Shown here piece after piece: positions 61,042-64,000 of a stretch of DNA of 64,000 bases. The notes beneath the pieces were generated by a model. It had not been told where the DNA came from and ran no database searches. It saw only the letters and a program-made list of their open reading frames with translations. The position numbers and the translations under genes are program-made. Source of the DNA: Thioalkalivibrio sulfidiphilus HL-EbGr7 (GTDB taxonomy: Bacteria > Pseudomonadota > Gammaproteobacteria > Ectothiorhodospirales > Ectothiorhodospiraceae); assembly GCF_000021985.1 (NCBI RefSeq), contig NC_011901.1, positions 2,480,001 through 2,544,000 on the forward strand, written 5' to 3'. Numbering within the stretch: the stretch's first letter is position 1; each line of letters begins with the position of its first letter.

Positions 61042-61707
61042 TCAAGGCACCACAAGGGGCGGGCAGGCCCGCTCCATGCGGTTGACCCCATCGGGCAGGG
61101 TGACATCGGCGTAGGATTCCTCGGGTCCGGCCAGATCCAGCCAGTAGAGGGTCTGAGTGCGGGTACGCGCCTCGATACGTGGCCCGTAACCCATGGCCTC
61201 GACCTGCTCCACACGCCTTCTGGCCCGTTCGTGCTCGGAAAACAGGCCCAGGGAGATACCGTTGCGGTGCTCCCCCTCACCGATGACATAGAGATCCAGC
61301 AGACCGCGCCCGGCCAGGTCCCGGGCCAGGTTGAGCGCGGCCTCGCGGGTCGCCCGTGGCGGCAGGAATACCCAGTAACTGGAGACGATCTCCCGGCTGA
61401 CGCTGCGCAGGTCCCCCATCAGCCCCTGAGCCTCCAGCTGGGCGCTGAGGGTCTGGGCCTCCATCCGTGATACGAACGGTCCGACGGTTTCGCAATGCCA
61501 GCGCGGAGCAGTGCCGAGCGTTTCCGGGCTCGCCGGGGCTTCAGGCGCAGGCCCGGCAATACGTTCGGACAGGAGTACCAGCCGGGTGGCGTTACGGGTC
61601 TCGAGGCTCTCGACCGGGGTGCCGGCCTCCCGGGGCGGCTTGACCTGGGTCTGCCAGTACAGATACGCCCCGTTGAGCAGCACCAGAATCAGGACCAGGG
61701 TTCGCAT
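61042..61707 (-). CDS. SPOR domain protein
   Basis: 221 residues. One N-terminal membrane helix MRTLVLILVLLNGAYLYW anchors it in the inner membrane. A Pro/Ala-rich linker leads to the SPOR-like region (about 70-155): CETVGPFVSRMEAQTLSAQL, SSYWVFLPPRATREAALNLARDL and NGISLGLFSEHERARRRVEQV. SPOR domains bind denuded septal peptidoglycan. It sits downstream of coaX, overlapping it slightly, as in many Gammaproteobacteria. ATG 61707 starts right at the helix; the longer frame lies inside coaX. Confidence 0.85.
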   Translation of the reverse strand: MRTLVLILVLLNGAYLYWQTQVKPPREAGTPVESLETRNATRLVLLSERIAGPAPEAPASPETLGTAPRWHCETVGPFVSRMEAQTLSAQLEAQGLMGDLRSVSREIVSSYWVFLPPRATREAALNLARDLAGRGLLDLYVIGEGEHRNGISLGLFSEHERARRRVEQVEAMGYGPRIEARTRTQTLYWLDLAGPEESYADVTLPDGVNRMERACPPLVVP

Positions 61708-62450
61708 GCACGCCCCCCCGTCATCACGTCCAGCCCCTGCAGCACCAGCCAGGGACAGTATTCGTAACGGCCCTGGAGCTGACTCAGGATGCGCGGCGCA
61801 TCCCCGCCACAAAGAATGCGTCTCGGGGCATCTGACAGATTCGACTGAATGCGCTCGCAGAGTCCGTCCACCGCCGCAGCCGTACCATACAACGCCCCTC
61901 CCGCCACCGCGCCGGCGGTATTGTCCGCCAGCAGGGCCGGCGGCCCATCCGGCGTGTCACCCACCTGGGCAGTCCCCTGCCCCAGGGCGATCGCCATAAG
62001 CCTGAGGCCTGGCAGGATCACCCCCCCCAGGTGCGCACCATCGGGTGTGACCGCATCCAGGGTCAGGGCGGTGCCGCAGTCGATCACCACCAGACTGCCC
62101 TCGAACAGTTGCCGAGCGCCGACCATGGCCGCAAAGCGATCCGCACCCAAGCGCCCCGGGTCAGCGTAAGCGTTGCGGATGCCGTGCGCCTCGCGGACGG
62201 CCTGGTGCAACTGCGGCACCGGCCAGCCCCGTTGTGTGCAATAACTGCGGAATTCCGCGAAGAAACCCTCATCCCTGACACTGATCACGTGAATCGATTC
62301 CGGACCGGAATGGTGCGAAAGACCCCTGCCCAATGCCTCCAGGCCGTCGGCATCAGGGGACACGACACCCCGCGGCGGATCCTGCCCGGGAGCGCCGACC
62401 AGGGCCCACTTGATGCGACTATTGCCTGCATCCAGCAGGAGGCGTTTCAT
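61689..62450 (-). CDS. coaX: Type III pantothenate kinase
   Basis: 253 residues. LLLDAGNSRIKWAL is the acidic phosphate-1 motif, PGRLGADRFAAMVGA binds pantothenate and ATP, LVVIDCGTALTLDAV is phosphate 2, and HLGGVILPGL follows. It catalyses the first step of CoA synthesis. The start overlaps the birA stop by ATGA (62447-62450), a common coupling. Housekeeping gene flanking the island. Confidence 0.93.
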   Translation of the reverse strand: MKRLLLDAGNSRIKWALVGAPGQDPPRGVVSPDADGLEALGRGLSHHSGPESIHVISVRDEGFFAEFRSYCTQRGWPVPQLHQAVREAHGIRNAYADPGRLGADRFAAMVGARQLFEGSLVVIDCGTALTLDAVTPDGAHLGGVILPGLRLMAIALGQGTAQVGDTPDGPPALLADNTAGAVAGGALYGTAAAVDGLCERIQSNLSDAPRRILCGGDAPRILSQLQGRYEYCPWLVLQGLDVMTGGRACEPWS

Positions 62451-63388
62451 GGCAGCGCCCGCCTGACACTGACCTCGCCCGCATCCAGCAACCACTCGCG
62501 ATCCTGACCCACGACCCGCAACCGACCTTCTGAATCCACCCCACGGGCCACGCCCTCGAGCACCTCATCCATGGCTGAAGTCACCCTGACCGGAACCCCG
62601 GACAACACATCGTAGCGGGACCAGCGAGCCAGGAGGGTCTCGGCCGGTTGAGCGTAGAAATCGTCGAGTGCCCGGGAAAGGGCCTCAAGCAGATGACCCG
62701 CCAGTGCATTCCTCGGCGGCAGGCCAGTCCCCATGAGTCCGGCGAGGTCGATCCAGGGTTGATCGATGGCAGCATCCGCGGGCAATGCCAGATTGAGTCC
62801 CAGGCCGACTACCAACACAGAGCGCTGCTCCCGCCTGCGCAGTTCAACCAGGATACCGCCGAGCTTGCGGCCGCGGGCGACCAGATCATTGGGCCACTTC
62901 AAACCGATCTCGTCATGACCCAGCGCCTCGGCCAGAGCCACGCCCAGGGCGAGCGTCAGCCGTGGCGGCACCCCCGGCCAGTGGGAGACATCCCGACGCA
63001 GGCTCATGGCCAACCCGCCACCGAAGGGCATCTGCCACCCCCTGCCGCGCCGGCCCCGTCCGGCGCTCTGGTGTTCCGCGAAACAAGCGACATCGCCGCT
63101 ATCAGCATCCAGTCGCCCGAGCCAGACGCTGGTGGAATCCAGCTCCGGGAACACGTGCAGGCGCAATCTGGCACGCAGATCCTCGGAAAGCGCCTGGTAG
63201 ATACGCTCTTCCGCGAGGAGTTCGACGGGGCGTTGGAGCCGCAGCATACCGGCCTGGTCGCGCACGACACCAAGACCCCAGCGATCCAGTCGCTCAAGCG
63301 CGTCCTTGCGTCGAGACGCGTGCCAGGCGCCGGGAAGCGCTGTCGCGGGATGTGGCCGCCCGTCTGCCAGCGCCTGCAGCAGACACAT
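62447..63388 (-). CDS. birA: Biotin-[acetyl-CoA carboxylase] ligase / biotin repressor
   Basis: About 314 residues. N-terminal winged-helix part LLQALADGRPHPATALPGAWHASRRKDALERL, then the ligase core with HQSAGRGRRGRGWQ (biotinyl-AMP loop), GLKWPNDLVARGRKLGGILVE (catalytic Lys), and a C-terminal SH3-like domain. It attaches biotin to the carboxylase BCCP subunit and probably represses biotin genes. ATG 63388 has AGGA upstream and matches the usual length; the frame continues to 63523, so a slightly longer start is possible. Divergent from the lytic transglycosylase. Confidence 0.92.
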   Translation of the reverse strand: MCLLQALADGRPHPATALPGAWHASRRKDALERLDRWGLGVVRDQAGMLRLQRPVELLAEERIYQALSEDLRARLRLHVFPELDSTSVWLGRLDADSGDVACFAEHQSAGRGRRGRGWQMPFGGGLAMSLRRDVSHWPGVPPRLTLALGVALAEALGHDEIGLKWPNDLVARGRKLGGILVELRRREQRSVLVVGLGLNLALPADAAIDQPWIDLAGLMGTGLPPRNALAGHLLEALSRALDDFYAQPAETLLARWSRYDVLSGVPVRVTSAMDEVLEGVARGVDSEGRLRVVGQDREWLLDAGEVSVRRALP

Positions 63389-63524
63389 GGCATCCTGGAT
63401 CGCAGCCTGATCCCGAACCGAGAGCCCGTGAACGATTTGTGGATCAACGGTGCTGATGGGGTGACATCCTGTTCTGTCCGTCAAAGACTTTCGGCTATGA
63501 TCGTGGCAACAGGGAATGAACACA

Positions 63525-64000
63525 ATGTCACCATTTCACAGAACCTTCCTGAACTGTGCGCTGACCAGCGCCGTGTTTGTCGGCGCGGCTGCGCCAGCCG
63601 CGCTCATGGCGCAGGGCCAGATACATATCCATCGCAGCCCGGACGGCACCCAGTGGTTCACCGACCGGCGCAACATGGGGCCCGACTATACCTACGTGGG
63701 ATCCTACGGGCGACCGACCGCAAGTCACTCCTGTCATGGCATCACGCCGACCATCCTGGCGCAAAGGGCTGAACCCTATCTCACCACCGTGCGGCATTAT
63801 GCTACCCACTATGGCATCGATCCGAACCTGGTCCGTGCAGTCATCACGGTGGAGTCCTGCTTCGACCGCCAGGCGGTCTCCCGGGTCGGCGCCCAGGGGC
63901 TGATGCAGCTGATGCCGGCGACTGCGCGGGAGCTGGGAGTGCAGAACAGCTTCGATGCCCTCGACAACATCCGGGGCGGTATTCGCTATCTGCATCGGAT
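63525..64000 (+). CDS. Lytic transglycosylase (SLT family), 3' end cut by the window
   Basis: 158 codons seen. A signal peptide (about 1-29, SAVFVGAAAPAALMA) is followed by a short DUF4124-like stretch (IHRSPDGTQWFTDRRN) and the SLT domain: PNLVRAVITVESCFDRQAVSRVGAQ with catalytic Glu in VES, then GLMQLMPATARELGV and IRGGIRYLHR at the cut. It cleaves peptidoglycan glycan strands in the periplasm. AGGG lies 9 nt before ATG 63525; an ATG at 63516 is in frame. The frame runs off the window end. Confidence 0.9.
   Translation, partial: MSPFHRTFLNCALTSAVFVGAAAPAALMAQGQIHIHRSPDGTQWFTDRRNMGPDYTYVGSYGRPTASHSCHGITPTILAQRAEPYLTTVRHYATHYGIDPNLVRAVITVESCFDRQAVSRVGAQGLMQLMPATARELGVQNSFDALDNIRGGIRYLHR

Overview
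The window is a large cell-surface polysaccharide island of the exosortase A (XrtA/PEP-CTERM, 'eps/prs') type in a gammaproteobacterial chromosome. A Chromatiales/Ectothiorhodospiraceae-like host is inferred from three things: the mostly GC-rich coding style, the birA-coaX-SPOR-tRNA-Thr(UGU) block at the right end (compare birA-thrU in E. coli), and the full set of XrtA-associated families.

Layout. 1-7 kb, AT-richer: a truncated beta-helix protein (+), then on the minus strand a GT2, a PglK/MsbA-like ABC flippase and two GT-B glycosyltransferases. 7-20.8 kb (minus): a Gfo/Idh/MocA-SDR fusion, an asparagine synthase-like amidotransferase, a frameshifted PaaK-like AMP ligase, then a tightly coupled run of GT4, O-antigen-ligase-like, GT4, GT2, two unusual alpha/beta hydrolases and a GT2. 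21.2-32 kb (plus, divergent): a FemAB-type acyltransferase, a DegT-type aminotransferase, three CelD/GNAT-like acyltransferases interleaved with a GT2, a polysaccharide deacetylase, an ATP-grasp enzyme, a CysE-like acetyltransferase and a methyltransferase. 32-43 kb (minus): acyltransferase 3, GT4, LMW-PTP, NAD synthase-like protein, HemK-type methyltransferase, acyl-CoA ligase, acyl carrier protein, a GxxExxY protein, a second amidotransferase and an XrtA-type deacetylase. 43-60.6 kb (minus): the conserved export and sorting core, namely beta-barrel, tyrosine autokinase, chain-length determinant, export lipoprotein, PrsT, an XrtA-EpsI fusion, a PrsR lacking its receiver domain, an ATPase-FHA fusion, a YdcF-like protein, an SGNH hydrolase, PrsK and the EpsB-type initiating glycosyltransferase. 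60.9-64 kb is core chromosome: tRNA-Thr, SPOR protein, coaX, birA and a lytic transglycosylase cut by the window end.

How it fits together (inference). EpsB starts the glycan on undecaprenyl phosphate and the many GTs extend it. Amidotransferases, ACP plus AMP ligases, Fem/CelD acyltransferases and the ATP-grasp enzyme probably add amide, acyl or aminoacyl groups. The glycan is flipped or polymerised, length-controlled by the Wzz/tyrosine-kinase/LMW-PTP trio and exported by the lipoprotein and beta-barrel. XrtA would process PEP-CTERM proteins, none of which I see here.

The most striking non-coding structures are 14 copies of a ~34-bp GC-rich repeat with 8-bp internal periodicity, in two zones (9.2-11.6 and 36.1-40.2 kb). 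Two inverted copies bracket a GxxExxY, PD-(D/E)XK-like gene. There are also two near-perfect CRP-type palindromes (20934-20955 and 60772-60791) and a sigma-54-type promoter (53440-53456) upstream of prsR.
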